Below are positions 16,701-24,755 of a stretch of DNA of 36,649 nucleotides, one piece after another. The translations under genes and the position numbers were made by a program. How positions within the stretch are numbered: the stretch's first letter is position 1; every line of letters starts with the position of its first letter. This DNA is from Pseudomonadota bacterium (GTDB lineage: Bacteria > Pseudomonadota > Alphaproteobacteria > Rhizobiales > Xanthobacteraceae): positions 1 through 36,649 of the forward strand of contig JAEWJH010000071.1 in the NCBI GenBank assembly GCA_023386635.1, given 5' to 3'. The notes under the pieces are model-generated. The model was not told where the DNA came from. It worked only from the letters and a program-made list of their open reading frames with translations, and did not search any database.

Positions 16701-17204
16701 TTCAAGCTGATGGCCTACAAGGACGAATACGAGGTCGCGCGGCTTTATTCCGGGGACTCGTTCCGCAAGCAGCTCAAGGCGACCTTTGCCAGGGAGCCCG
16801 CGCGGCTCGAATTCCATCTCGCGCCGCCGCTTCTGGCCCGCCGAGATCCCGTCACCGGCGAGCCGAAGAAGATGACGTTCGGTTCGTGGATGCTGCCGGT
16901 GTTCCGCGTGCTGGCGTCGTTGCGGGGGCTGCGCGGCACGCCGCTCGATCCGTTCGGCTACACGCACGAGCGGCGCACCGAGCGCAAGCTGATCGCCGAT
17001 TACGAGACGCTGCTGTCGGAGCTTATGCAGAACCTGACGCCGGCGAACCATGCGACCGCCGTTGCGCTCGCCTCGATCCCGGAAAAGATCCGGGGCTTCG
17101 GCCCGGTCAAGGAGCGTCACCTTGGCATCGCCAAGAAGGAAGAGGCGGTGCTGCGCGAGCAGTTTCGGGCCGGCGGTGCGCCGGTGCTGAAGGCTGCTGA
17201 GTGA
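13722..17204 (+). CDS. Fused indolepyruvate:ferredoxin oxidoreductase (IorA-IorB single chain)
   Basis: This 1160-residue enzyme oxidatively decarboxylates aryl-pyruvates such as indolepyruvate to the aryl-acetyl-CoA, reducing ferredoxin. Domains in order: an N-terminal 2-oxoacid-reductase region with FVTGYRGSPLGGLDQQF (about 48-64), a thiamine-diphosphate-binding domain with NLGDGTYNHSG (G496-D-G498) and NDAVAMTGGQSNEGG, and an iron-sulfur segment with C634-x2-C637-x2-C640-x5-C646. Next come a Rossmann-like gamma domain, VTGVGGTGIVTVGAILG and AGLAQKGGAVYSHIRIA, which is IorB-like, and a C-terminal DUF6537-type region. In archaea IorA and IorB are separate; the fused form is typical of proteobacteria. 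The ATG at 13722 has AGAGG 6 nt upstream; a start at 13692 is possible. It is divergent from the MFS gene. A TATATA at 13651-13656 may be its -10 element, but I see no matching -35. Confidence 0.93.
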   Translation: MTTLRPVSLDDKYDLSQERIFVTGYQAIIRLCLMQHERDLRAGLHTGGFVTGYRGSPLGGLDQQFMRAAKRLGEADITFKPGLNEELAATALWGSQQAELRGEGKFDGVFGIWYGKGPGVDRSGDVFRHANFAGSSEHGGVIALMGDDHTAESSTTAHQSEFHFVDVMMPILNPAGVQEIIDYGLYGFAMSRFTGAWAALKCMHETVESTAVVDGALDRVKIILPDDFAMPPGGLNIRLQDTILGQEARLHDFKRDAMLAFVRANKLNRTIFSGGRNPKIGVITTGKSYLDVRQALDELGLDEIRCNTLGLRLHKVACPWPIPRQDLLDFAQGLDLIIVVEEKRSLIEVQVREELYGSANQPVCIGKKDEEGRWLFPVKGALDPNDVAICIGERLLRYGQNDEIAAHVTRLRNVQHTLAESTDVALRIPYFCSGCPHNSSTVVPEGSRAYAGIGCHFMSQWMDRNTSGYTQMGGEGANWIGEAPFSNRAHVFQNLGDGTYNHSGILAVRAAIASGTTMTYKILFNDAVAMTGGQSNEGGLTVPQIAQQVAAEGAKRVVVVSDEPWKYPEDTAWPKGLTIHHRDELQQIQRELSIVPGVTVLIYDQTCAAEKRRRRKRGAFPDPDKRVLINDLVCEGCGDCGVKSNCVSVQPLETEWGRKRTIDQSSCNKDFSCLKGFCPSFVTVHGAALKKADAVDAPEHWAALPEPTHPLINHPYSVIVTGVGGTGIVTVGAILGMAAHLEDKAVGVIDMAGLAQKGGAVYSHIRIANTPEDIHAIRVSAGEADLVLAGDIVVAGNKKILNAVQHGSTQVIVNTSEFLPGDFTRNADYSLPTERLKRALASAAGADKVRLINASRLATALLGNSIGANMFMLGYAYQSGGLPLSAEAIERAIELNGEAVAMNIAAFRYGRRAVTDPQAVEALVKPSDDEAIDSRRLSESFDERVARRVAFLADYQNARYATRYKQWAERARAAEAERVPGQDGFAEAVARYLFKLMAYKDEYEVARLYSGDSFRKQLKATFAREPARLEFHLAPPLLARRDPVTGEPKKMTFGSWMLPVFRVLASLRGLRGTPLDPFGYTHERRTERKLIADYETLLSELMQNLTPANHATAVALASIPEKIRGFGPVKERHLGIAKKEEAVLREQFRAGGAPVLKAAE

Positions 17205-17248
17205 TGCGACTTGAGCTTGGCGGGTTCTGGCGCGCATAATTCCCGCCG

Positions 17249-17923
17249 ATGGTTTCCGAAGACACACTCCGCAAGATTGCGTCCTGGTCGCGGTTTTTGA
17301 CCGAACGGGAATTCGACACCGCGCGCCGCGGTGTCATCGAAAAGAGCTATGCCAAGGGCGGCTATATCTGCCATCGCGGCGACCGGCTGGATTACTGGAC
17401 CGGCGTGTCGGTCGGGCTGATCCGGCTCGGCACCGTGTCGCGGGGCGGCAAGGCGGTGACCCTCGCCGGCCTGCGCGCCGGCGGCTGGTTCGGCGAAGGC
17501 TCGATCCTCAAGAACGAGCCGCGCCGCTATGATCTCGTCGCGCTGCGTGACACCCGCATGGCGCTGATGGACCGCGCCACCTTTCTCTGGCTGTTCGAGA
17601 ACAGCGTCGCCTTCAACCGTTTTTTGGTCGGGCAGCTCAACGAGCGTCTCGGCCAGTTCATCGCGCTGGCCGAATACGACCGGATGCTGGACGCAACCGG
17701 CCGGCTGGCGCGGAACATTTCCTGGCTGTTCAACCCGGTGCTTTACAGCGACCCGGTGCCGCATCTGGAGATTTCGCAGGAAGAGATCGGCCTGTTGTGC
17801 GGCCTGTCGCGGCAGGCGGCCAACAAGAGCCTGCAGGTGCTGGAAGCCAAGAAGCTCCTCAAGCTCGAACACGGCGGCATCACCGTGCTCAGTCCGGAGA
17901 AGCTGGCGCGCTACGGCGAGTGA
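17249..17923 (+). CDS. Crp/Fnr-family transcriptional regulator
   Basis: This 224-residue regulator has an N-terminal cyclic-nucleotide-binding-type beta barrel (about 20-130, with VSVGLIRLGTVSRGGKAVTL and GGWFGEGSILKNEPRRYDL). A dimerisation helix follows, then a winged helix-turn-helix near residues 165-215, with ISQEEIGLLCGLSRQAANKS and KKLLKLEHGGITVLSP. The four-cysteine N-terminal pattern of oxygen-sensing Fnr is absent; only two cysteines occur (YICHRG and LLCGLS). The arginine-serine pocket that binds cAMP in Crp is not clearly kept either, so its signal is unknown. It starts 44 nt after the oxidoreductase gene without a clear ribosome site, and precedes the acyl-CoA synthetase and ABC importer genes. 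Control of that block is a reasonable guess from position only. Confidence 0.88.
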   Translation: MVSEDTLRKIASWSRFLTEREFDTARRGVIEKSYAKGGYICHRGDRLDYWTGVSVGLIRLGTVSRGGKAVTLAGLRAGGWFGEGSILKNEPRRYDLVALRDTRMALMDRATFLWLFENSVAFNRFLVGQLNERLGQFIALAEYDRMLDATGRLARNISWLFNPVLYSDPVPHLEISQEEIGLLCGLSRQAANKSLQVLEAKKLLKLEHGGITVLSPEKLARYGE

Positions 17924-17942
17924 AGCGTGTGGGGTTTATGCC

Positions 17943-18046
17943 GTCATTCCGGACGCCGTGTGAAAAACGGCGATCCGGAATCCAGTTCCGGTGGGAGTTT
18001 TTCTGCGTCTGGATTCCGGGTTCGCGCTTTGCGCGCCCGGAATGAC
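17943..18046. repeat. Two-armed intergenic palindromic repeat, copy 1
   Basis: The 104-nt element begins GTCATTCCGG and ends CCGGAATGAC, so its ends are inverted copies. Inside are two hairpins: ATTCCGG...CCGGAAT on the left and GGATTCCGG...CCCGGAATGAC on the right. They are separated by a spacer bounded by GGAATCC and GGATTCC. This is the layout of a REPIN-like doublet. Copies with the same ends occur at 22114 and 27064. Confidence 0.85.
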
Positions 18047-18145
18047 CAGAGGCCGGTGAGGGGCCGCGATCAACCCTTCTCGATATGGGGAAGGCCGACC
18101 ATAACAGACCGGCGCACATATCCGATACTGCCCCTCCATGTCTGT

Positions 18146-18159
18146 CAAGCTGGCGCTTG
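18146..18159. promoter_or_regulatory. Candidate operator dyad upstream of the acyl-CoA synthetase operon
   Basis: The sequence CAAGC-TGGC-GCTTG is a perfect 5-bp dyad with a 4-nt centre, about 135 nt before the synthetase start. Crp/Fnr proteins bind dyads of roughly this size (consensus TTGAT-N4-ATCAA for Fnr), and a Crp/Fnr gene lies just upstream. The match to any known consensus is only partial (half-site GCTTG), so this is speculative. Confidence 0.2.
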
Positions 18160-18292
18160 TGATGATGCCGCCAAGGTGAAATCTGTTATCCTGAGAACGG
18201 GCCAATAAACGGACTTGACCGTCGAACGACTGCGGCGGTCCAAAACCGGTGAAAGAGCGCCAGCAAGGCGCCAACCGAGGGGAGGATGCAGC

Positions 18293-20266
18293 ATGGCCGA
18301 GGGGCCGAATGCGGCACTGAACACGTTTCCCAAACTGCTGGTGCGCAACGCCCGGCAGTTCGGCGAGCGTCCGGCCATCCGTCACAAGGACCTCGGCATC
18401 TGGCAGACCTGGACCTGGCGCCAGGTCTATGAGGAGGCGCGCAGCTACGCCGCCGGTCTCGCCCGGCTCGGCCTGCGCCGCGGCGACACCATGGCCATCG
18501 TCGGCGGCAATCGGCCGCGGCTCTATATGTCCGTCATGGCGGCACAGATGCTCGGCGCCATTCCGGTGCCGGTCTATGCCGACGCGGTCGCCGAAGAACT
18601 CGCCTATGTGCTGGCGCATGCGGAGGTGCGTTTCGCCGCCGTCGAGGATCAGGAGCAGATCGACAAGATCATCTCGATCACGGATCGGCTGCCGAAGCTC
18701 GAGCGCATGTTCTACGACGAGCCGCGCGGGCTGCGCGATTACGACCACAGCCGGCTGACGCCGATCGCCGATATCATCAAGGACGGCGCTGAAGCGCTGA
18801 AGGATCCGGCCTTCGCCAGGACGATCGACGACGATATCGCCAACGGCAGCGGCGACGATCCCTCGATCATCCTCTACACCTCCGGCACCACCGGCCAGTC
18901 CAAGGGCGTGATGCTCACCTGCGCGCGGTCGGTGCAGGCGGCGGTCGACACGGTGACCTTCGACAAGCTGACCGAGCGGGACGTGGCGCTCGCTTATCTG
19001 CCGCTCGCCTGGGTCGGCGATCATTATCTCAATTATGCGCAGAGCCTCGTTGCCGGCTTCTGCATGGCGTGCCCGGAAAGCCCGGAGACCGTGCAGCAGG
19101 ATCTGCGCGAGATCGGACCGACGTTCTATTTCGCGCCGCCGCGCACGCTCGAACAGTTGCTCACGCGCGTGACCATCCGCATGGAGGATGCGAGCGCGCT
19201 GAACAAATGGCTGTATCGCACCTTCATCGGCATCGCGCGGCGTTACGGCGAGAAATTGCTCAATGGCGAGCCGGTGCCGTTCGCTGGGCGGCTGCTCTAC
19301 GGCATCGGCCGGTTCGTGCTCTACGAGCCGTTGAAGAACACGCTCGGCCTGTCGCGCGTGCGCGTCGCCTATACGGCGGGCGAGGCGATCGGCCCCGAAC
19401 TGTTCGCGTTCTATCGCTCGCTCGGTCTCAATCTGAAGCAGCTCTACGGGCAGACCGAGGCGTTCCTCTACGTCACCGCGCAGCCGGATGGACAGATTTA
19501 TTCCGACACGGTCGGACCGGCGATGACGAACGTCGATGTCCGTATCGCCGACGACGGCGAGGTTCAGTTCCGCTCGCCCGGCATGTTCACCGAATATTTC
19601 AAGGACGAGGCCAAGACCGCCGAGGTGCTGACCGCAGATGGTTATGTGAAGACCGGCGACGCCGGATTCTTCGACCAGAAGACCGGGCATTTGAAGATCA
19701 TCGACCGCTCCAAGGACGTCGGCAAGCTCAACAACGGCATGCTGTTCCCGCCGAAATATGTCGAAAACAAGCTGAAGTTCTATCCGAACATCCGCGAGGT
19801 CGTCGCCTATGGCGACAAGCGCGATTACGTCGCGGTGATGATCAATATCGATCTCACGGCAGTGGGAAGCTGGGCCGAGCGCAACAACGTCGCCTATGCG
19901 TCATATCAGGAATTGGCCGGCCATCCGCTCGTTTATGACATGATCGCGGAGCATGTCGCCGAGGTGAACAAGTCGCTGGCGTCGGAAGCGATCATGGCGG
20001 GCGCGCAGGTCAAGCGCTTCCTGATCCTGCACAAGGAGCTTGATCCCGACGACGGCGAACTGACGCGCACGCAGAAGGTGCGGCGCGGATTCATCGCCGA
20101 GCGTTATGCGCCGCTGGTCACCGCACTCTATGACGGCTCGGCCGAGGCCGACATCTCGACGCAGGTGACGTTCGAGGACGGCCGCAAGGGCGTGATCTCG
20201 GCGCGCGTGAAAATCCGCGACATGGCGCTGGAGCCGATCCACGCGCCGGTGGGGAAGGCCGCATGA
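18293..20266 (+). CDS. Long-chain-type acyl-CoA synthetase (AMP-forming)
   Basis: This 657-residue enzyme activates a carboxylic acid to its CoA thioester through an acyl-adenylate. The phosphate-binding motif YTSGTTGQSKG lies at 195-205. It is followed by YLPLAWVGDHYLNYAQSLV, the adenine-binding YGQTEAFLYV, TGDAGFFDQKTGHLKIIDRSK (motif TGD) and a C-terminal FPPKYVENKLKFYPNIREVV. The long linker and C-terminus place it with the COG1022 (long-chain fatty acid) group rather than short-chain acyl-CoA or aryl-CoA ligases. The real substrate may differ given its partners. The ATG at 18293 has GGGGAGG 7 nt upstream; an earlier in-frame start at 18215 would only add a basic leader. The stop overlaps the start of the ABC ATPase gene (ATGA), so the synthetase and importer genes are coupled. 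Confidence 0.92.
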   Translation: MAEGPNAALNTFPKLLVRNARQFGERPAIRHKDLGIWQTWTWRQVYEEARSYAAGLARLGLRRGDTMAIVGGNRPRLYMSVMAAQMLGAIPVPVYADAVAEELAYVLAHAEVRFAAVEDQEQIDKIISITDRLPKLERMFYDEPRGLRDYDHSRLTPIADIIKDGAEALKDPAFARTIDDDIANGSGDDPSIILYTSGTTGQSKGVMLTCARSVQAAVDTVTFDKLTERDVALAYLPLAWVGDHYLNYAQSLVAGFCMACPESPETVQQDLREIGPTFYFAPPRTLEQLLTRVTIRMEDASALNKWLYRTFIGIARRYGEKLLNGEPVPFAGRLLYGIGRFVLYEPLKNTLGLSRVRVAYTAGEAIGPELFAFYRSLGLNLKQLYGQTEAFLYVTAQPDGQIYSDTVGPAMTNVDVRIADDGEVQFRSPGMFTEYFKDEAKTAEVLTADGYVKTGDAGFFDQKTGHLKIIDRSKDVGKLNNGMLFPPKYVENKLKFYPNIREVVAYGDKRDYVAVMINIDLTAVGSWAERNNVAYASYQELAGHPLVYDMIAEHVAEVNKSLASEAIMAGAQVKRFLILHKELDPDDGELTRTQKVRRGFIAERYAPLVTALYDGSAEADISTQVTFEDGRKGVISARVKIRDMALEPIHAPVGKAA

Positions 20267-21093
20267 CGGCGCCTCATGCGGAGATCGTGCCGAGCGCTGC
20301 GAGCGCCGCCCGGCCGGGCCGGATCGGCGACATGCTGCTGTCGGTCGAGAATGTGTCGCTGTCGTTCGGCGGCGTGAAGGCGATCACCGACGTATCGTTC
20401 GATATCCGCAAGGGCGAGATCCGCGCGATCATCGGCCCGAACGGCGCCGGCAAAACGTCGATGCTCAACGTCATCAACGGCTTCTATCATCCGCAGAAAG
20501 GCCGCATCACCTTCCGCGGCAAGACCCGCTCGAAGATGCGGCCGTTCGAAGCGGCCTATGGCGGCATCGCCCGCACGTTCCAGAACGTCGCACTGTTTCG
20601 CGGGATGTCGGCGCTCGACAACATCATGGCCGGGCGCACGCTGAAGATGAAACGCGGCTTCTTCTGGCAATTGCTGCGCTACGGCCCGGCGCTGCGCGAG
20701 GAGGTCGAGCATCGCAAGGTGGTCGAGGAGATCATCGACTTCCTCAAGATCCAGGACATTCGCCGCGTGCAGGTCGGCAGGCTGCCGTACGGATTGCAGA
20801 AGCGCGTCGAGCTCGGGCGCGCGCTGGCGATGGAGCCGGACCTGTTGCTGCTCGACGAGCCGATGGCCGGCATGAACGTCGAGGAGAAGGAGGACATGTC
20901 CCGCTTCATCCTCGACGTCAACGAACACTTCGGCACGACCATCGCGCTGATCGAACACGACATGGGTGTGGTGATGGACCTGTCCGATCGCGTCGTGGTG
21001 CTCGACCACGGCATCAAGATCGCCGACGGCACGCCGGACGAAGTGAAGGCGAACCAGGCCGTGATCGACGCCTATCTCGGCGTGGCGCACTAG
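20263..21093 (+). CDS. livG: ABC importer ATPase, LivG-type
   Basis: This 276-residue protein is one of two ATPase subunits of a branched-chain-amino-acid-type (HAAT family) ABC importer. Walker A is GPNGAGKTS at 58-66. The signature region reads LPYGLQKRVELGRALAMEPD, the LivG-style variant. Walker B is LLLLDEPMAGMN, and the switch histidine lies in LIEHDMGVV. The C-terminus ...AVIDAYLGVAH is also LivG-like. An extra 20-residue leader (PHAEIVPSAASAARPGRIGD) precedes the usual start of the domain. The ATG at 20263 overlaps the synthetase stop codon by 4 nt. The permease gene follows after 9 nt. The symbol names the subunit type; transport of leucine is not implied, since such systems often carry aromatic or dicarboxylic acids. 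Confidence 0.94.
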   Translation: MTAPHAEIVPSAASAARPGRIGDMLLSVENVSLSFGGVKAITDVSFDIRKGEIRAIIGPNGAGKTSMLNVINGFYHPQKGRITFRGKTRSKMRPFEAAYGGIARTFQNVALFRGMSALDNIMAGRTLKMKRGFFWQLLRYGPALREEVEHRKVVEEIIDFLKIQDIRRVQVGRLPYGLQKRVELGRALAMEPDLLLLDEPMAGMNVEEKEDMSRFILDVNEHFGTTIALIEHDMGVVMDLSDRVVVLDHGIKIADGTPDEVKANQAVIDAYLGVAH

Positions 21094-21102
21094 GGGCGGG
21101 CG

Positions 21103-22086
21103 ATGGATCTCCTGTACAAAATCTTCATCGATCCCTTCGTGCAGATGGGCGGCGCGCCGGATCTTCTGGTGCAGACGCTATGGGAAGGTCTGGTCGGCGG
21201 TGTGCTCTATGCCCTGATCGCGCTCGGCTTCGTGCTGATCTTCAAGGCTTCCGGCGTGTTCAATTTCGCGCAGGGCATCATGATGGTGTTCGCAGCGCTG
21301 ACGCTGGTCGGCCTCTATTCCATGCTGCGTGGCTGGGGCGTCGCGCCGGGCGATCTTGCCGCTTATCTCGCGCTCGCTCTGACACTGGTGGTGATGTTCG
21401 CCCTCGCCTGGACGGTCGAGCGGGTGATGCTGCGGCCGCTGGTCAATCAGCCCGACATCATTCTCTTCATGGCGACGTTCGGCCTGACCTATTTCCTGAT
21501 CGGCTTCGGCGAGTTGATCTTCGGCGGCGAGCCGAAAGTGATGATCACCGACGACCTGCATCTGCCGCGCGGCGCCATCGAGGTGAAGATGCTCGGCGGC
21601 TTCGTCAGCTTCCAGAAGATCGACATCGCGGCGGCGGTGATCGCCTCGGTGATGGTGGCGGGGCTTGCTTTGTTCTTCCAGAAGACGCGAATCGGCCGGG
21701 CGCTGCGCGCGGTGGCGGACAGCCACAAGGCGGCGCTGTCGGTCGGTATCTCGCTCGAGCAGATCTGGGTGATTGTCTGGTTCGCGGCCGGCATCGTCGC
21801 GCTCGCGACCGGCATCATGTGGGGCGCGCGGTCCGACGTGTCGTTCGCGCTGCAGATCGTCGCGCTGAAGGCGCTGCCGGTGCTGATCCTCGGCGGTTTT
21901 ACGTCGGTGCCGGGTGCGATCGTCGGCGGCATCATCATCGGCGTCGGCGAGAAGCTCGGCGAATTCTACTGGGGTCCGCTGCTCGGCTCCGGCATCGAGA
22001 GCTGGCTCGCTTACGTCATCGCGCTGGTGTTCCTGCTGTTCCGGCCGCAGGGCCTGTTCGGCGAACGCATTATCGAGCGGATTTGA
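21103..22086 (+). CDS. livH: ABC importer permease, LivH-type
   Basis: This 327-residue inner-membrane permease belongs to the LivH group of branched-chain-type ABC importers. It has about eight hydrophobic segments. Typical family stretches include LWEGLVGGVLYALIALGFVL, FKASGVFNFAQGIMMVFAAL, RPLVNQPDIILFMATFGLTY and the ATPase-contact region near FFQKTRIGRALRAVADSHKA. The last helices read GGFTSVPGAIVGGIIIGVGE and YVIALVFLLFRPQGLFGER, which are hallmarks of LivH. The ribosome site GGGGCGGG lies just before the ATG at 21103. The gene is 9 nt after livG. It is separated from livM by 137 nt that hold a palindromic repeat, an unusual interruption within such an operon. Confidence 0.94.
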   Translation: MDLLYKIFIDPFVQMGGAPDLLVQTLWEGLVGGVLYALIALGFVLIFKASGVFNFAQGIMMVFAALTLVGLYSMLRGWGVAPGDLAAYLALALTLVVMFALAWTVERVMLRPLVNQPDIILFMATFGLTYFLIGFGELIFGGEPKVMITDDLHLPRGAIEVKMLGGFVSFQKIDIAAAVIASVMVAGLALFFQKTRIGRALRAVADSHKAALSVGISLEQIWVIVWFAAGIVALATGIMWGARSDVSFALQIVALKALPVLILGGFTSVPGAIVGGIIIGVGEKLGEFYWGPLLGSGIESWLAYVIALVFLLFRPQGLFGERIIERI

Positions 22087-22113
22087 AAATGCGGATCGTC
22101 ATTTCTCGTATTG

Positions 22114-22214
22114 GTCATTCCGGGACGGCCTGTAAGGCCGGCCCCGGAATCCAGCCACATCTTCACAGCCGCTGGCTTCCGGGTTCGCGCCGAAACGGCG
22201 CGCCCCGGAATGAC
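22114..22214. repeat. Two-armed intergenic palindromic repeat, copy 2 (between livH and livM)
   Basis: The 101-nt element begins GTCATTCCGG and ends CCGGAATGAC like copy 1. Left arm: GTCATTCCGGGACGGCC...GGCCGGCCCCGGAATCC. Right arm: TTCCGGGTTCGCGCCG...CGGCGCGCCCCGGAATGAC. It ends 9 nt before the livM start codon, so its right hairpin borders or covers the place where the ribosome-binding site should be. Confidence 0.88.
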
Positions 22215-22223
22215 GGGTGACGC

Positions 22224-23300
22224 ATGTTCTATCGCGAGGCCGGTCAGTTCAAGACGACCTACGAGGCGGACGAGTCGGTTTTCCCCATCCGGCAGGACCG
22301 CTACGGCGTCGCCATCATCCTGCTGCTGGCGATCGTAGGCGTGCCGCTGTTCATGTCGGAGTTTCTGATCAGCTCGTTCTTCGTGCCGATCCTGGTGTTC
22401 TCGCTGGCGGCGATCGGGCTCAATCTGCTCACCGGTTACACCGGACTGCTGTCGCTCGGCAGCGGCGCGTTCATGGGCGTCGGTGCCTATGCCTGCTACA
22501 AGCTGACCACCTATTTCCCGGATGCCAACATCATCCTGATGATCGTGCTGTCCGGTTTCGCCGCCGCCGCCGTCGGCGCGCTGTTCGGGCTGCCGTCGCT
22601 GCGGATCAAAGGGTTCTATCTGGCGGTGGCGACGCTCGCCGCGCAGTTCTTCCTGTCGTGGTGCTTCGTGCGGGTGCCGTGGCTCTATAATAACAATGTC
22701 TCGGGCGCGATCGAGGTGCCGACCCGCACGGTGTTCGGCATCCCGGTCACCGGGCCGATGGCGACGCCGACGACGCGCTATCTGGTGGCGCTCGGCATCG
22801 TCATCGTCATGACATGGCTCGCCTCCAACCTCATTCGTGGCCGCATCGGCCGCACCTGGATGGCGGTGCGCGACATGGACCTCGCGGCGGAGCTGATCGG
22901 CATCAAGCTCTATCGCACCAAGCTGCTCGCTTTCGCGGTGTCGTCGTTCTACTGCGGCGTTGCCGGCGCGATGATGGTGTTCCTGTGGTTCGGCTCGGCC
23001 GAGGCGGACACGTTCAACATCAATCAGTCGTTCTTCATCCTGTTCATGGTGATCATCGGCGGCCTCGGCAGCCTGATCGGCTCGTTCCTCGGCGCCATCT
23101 TCATCTGGGGCGCGCCGATCGTGATCAAGACGCTGCCTTACTATTTCGACGTCGCGATTCCCGCGGCGACCGTCGAGCATCTGACCTTCATGATCCTCGG
23201 CGCGCTGATCATCTTCTTTCTGATTGTCGAGCCGCACGGTCTCGCGCGGCTGTGGCAGATCGGGAAGCAGAAACTGAGGGTGTGGCCTTTCCCGTATTGA
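22224..23300 (+). CDS. livM: ABC importer permease, LivM-type
   Basis: This 358-residue permease is the second membrane subunit of the importer. It has hydrophobic segments throughout and LivM landmarks: LAAIGLNLLTGYTGLLSLGS, GAFMGVGAYACYKLTTYFP, RIGRTWMAVRDMDLAAELIG (the ATPase-coupling region) and FFILFMVIIGGLGSLIGSFL. The N-terminus is extended by about 30 hydrophilic residues (FYREAGQFKTTYEADESVFP). The ATG at 22224 lies only 9 nt from the end of a palindromic repeat, and the upstream GGGTGACGC is a poor ribosome site. Translation may therefore depend on the repeat structure or be relatively weak. An alternative downstream ATG is not better placed. Confidence 0.93.
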   Translation: MFYREAGQFKTTYEADESVFPIRQDRYGVAIILLLAIVGVPLFMSEFLISSFFVPILVFSLAAIGLNLLTGYTGLLSLGSGAFMGVGAYACYKLTTYFPDANIILMIVLSGFAAAAVGALFGLPSLRIKGFYLAVATLAAQFFLSWCFVRVPWLYNNNVSGAIEVPTRTVFGIPVTGPMATPTTRYLVALGIVIVMTWLASNLIRGRIGRTWMAVRDMDLAAELIGIKLYRTKLLAFAVSSFYCGVAGAMMVFLWFGSAEADTFNINQSFFILFMVIIGGLGSLIGSFLGAIFIWGAPIVIKTLPYYFDVAIPAATVEHLTFMILGALIIFFLIVEPHGLARLWQIGKQKLRVWPFPY

Positions 23301-23421
23301 TTGGGCACACTTGACGGCAGAACCGCCGCGGCAGCGCGGCGGATATGAAATGCCCCGGATACCGGGGAGAGGCCGGGCGCCGCGCGGCGTCCGGAGAGGA
23401 AGCAACAGGGAGTACAACGCG

Positions 23422-24744
23422 ATGCGCGCGACTTATTTTGCTCTGGGTGCGATCGTGGCGGCGGGCCTCGCCCTGCCGACGGCGCCGGCCCAGGCCCAGG
23501 ACACGATCTACGTGCCGCTGATGACCTACCGGACCGGGCCGTTCGCCGGCTCCGGCATCCAGATCGCCAACGGCATGCACGACTATCTCACCATGCTCAA
23601 CGAGCGCGACGGCGGCATCGGCGGCGTCAAGCTCGCGGTCGACGAATGCGAGACCGGCTACGACACCAAGAAGGGTCTCGAATGCTATGAGCAGGTGAAG
23701 GGCAAGAAGCCGGTGATGACCAATCCGTGGTCGACCGGCATCGCACTCGGTCTGATCCCGAAGGCTTCGGTCGACAAGATTCCGATTCTGTCGATGGCCT
23801 ATGGTCTGTCGGCCTCCGCGGTCGGCGATGACTTTCCGTGGGTCTTCAATCCGCCGGCCACTTATTGGGACGGCCTGTCGATGATCCTGCGCTACATCGG
23901 CACCAAGGAAGGCGGTCTCGAGAAGCTCAAGGGCAAGACCATCGGCTACATCTATCTCGACGCCGGATTCGGCAAGGAGCCGATCCCGCTGTTCGAGCAG
24001 TTCGCCAAGGATTACGGTTTCACGCTGAAGCTCTATCCGGTCGGCGCCACCGAAATGCAGAACCAGTCGGCGCAGTGGCTCAACGTCCGCCGCGACCGTC
24101 CGGCCTATATGGTGATGTATGGCTGGGGCGCGCTGAACCCGACCGCGATCAAGGAAGCGGTCAAGGTGAACTTCCCGATGGACAAGTTCATCTCGATCTG
24201 GTGGCCGAGCGAGGATGACCCGCGCTCCGCCGGCGATGCCTCCAAGGGCTTCAAGACTTTGAACTGGCACGGCGTCGGCGCCAGCTTCCAGGTGATCAAG
24301 GACATCGAGAAGCATGTCGTCGCCAAGGGCCTGAGCAAGGCGCCGAAGGAGAACGTCGGCGAGGTGCTCTACAACCGCGGGGTCTACAACTCGATGCTGA
24401 TCGCCGAAGCGATCCGTAACGCGCAGAAGATCACCGGCAAGAAGGTGGTCACCGGCGAGGACGTGCGGCGCGGTCTCGAGACGCTCAACGTCGACGCGGC
24501 GCGTCTCAAGGAGATCGGCATGGAAGGCTTCACCGATCCGGTCAAGCTGACCTGCACCGACCATAACGGTCACAGCGCCGCCTTCATGCAGGAATGGGAC
24601 GGCAAGAAGTACGTGAAGATATCGGACCCGATCAAGCCGATGAACGACAAGGTCGAGCCGCTGCTCAAGGCCGCGGCGCAGGACTATGTCACCAAGAACC
24701 AGCCGTGGCCGAAGCGCACCGAAGCGTGCGACAAGGCTTCCTGA
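23422..24744 (+). CDS. ABC importer periplasmic binding protein, LivK/HAAT family
   Basis: This 440-residue periplasmic protein captures the substrate for the importer. It has a signal peptide (RATYFALGAIVAAGLALPTA, cleavage near residue 25 after AQA). A type-I periplasmic-binding fold follows, starting DTIYVPLMTYRTGPFAGSGI. Family motifs include DYLTMLNERDGGIGGVKLAV and LAVDECETGYDTKKGLECYE. The segment SIWWPSEDDPRSAGDASKGF lies in the second lobe. The sequence is longer than leucine-binding proteins and resembles HAAT proteins for aromatic or aliphatic acids rather than amino acids. The ATG at 23422 has GGGAG 10 nt upstream. An in-frame start at 23311 would lead with a basic, non-signal-like stretch and is rejected. 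It is followed by an intrinsic terminator, which may raise its mRNA level over that of the second ATPase. Confidence 0.92.
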   Translation: MRATYFALGAIVAAGLALPTAPAQAQDTIYVPLMTYRTGPFAGSGIQIANGMHDYLTMLNERDGGIGGVKLAVDECETGYDTKKGLECYEQVKGKKPVMTNPWSTGIALGLIPKASVDKIPILSMAYGLSASAVGDDFPWVFNPPATYWDGLSMILRYIGTKEGGLEKLKGKTIGYIYLDAGFGKEPIPLFEQFAKDYGFTLKLYPVGATEMQNQSAQWLNVRRDRPAYMVMYGWGALNPTAIKEAVKVNFPMDKFISIWWPSEDDPRSAGDASKGFKTLNWHGVGASFQVIKDIEKHVVAKGLSKAPKENVGEVLYNRGVYNSMLIAEAIRNAQKITGKKVVTGEDVRRGLETLNVDAARLKEIGMEGFTDPVKLTCTDHNGHSAAFMQEWDGKKYVKISDPIKPMNDKVEPLLKAAAQDYVTKNQPWPKRTEACDKAS

Positions 24745-24755
24745 TCTGACGCCAT

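Larger units (their letters stand above)
17924..18292 (+). other. Non-coding gap: palindromic repeat plus putative promoter zone
   Basis: These 369 nt between the regulator and acyl-CoA synthetase genes hold no credible gene. The first third is a two-armed palindromic repeat (17943-18046). The rest should contain the promoter of the synthetase-ABC operon. A perfect short dyad lies at 18146-18159. I could not identify a good -35/-10 pair. The synthetase ribosome site GGGGAGG lies near 18279-18285. Confidence 0.5.

Noticed and set aside
13650..17267. A 1205-codon open frame antisense to the oxidoreductase gene
   Set aside because: It mirrors the sense gene across its whole length, has arginine/alanine/histidine-rich composition without domains, and is the usual by-product of high GC at third codon positions.
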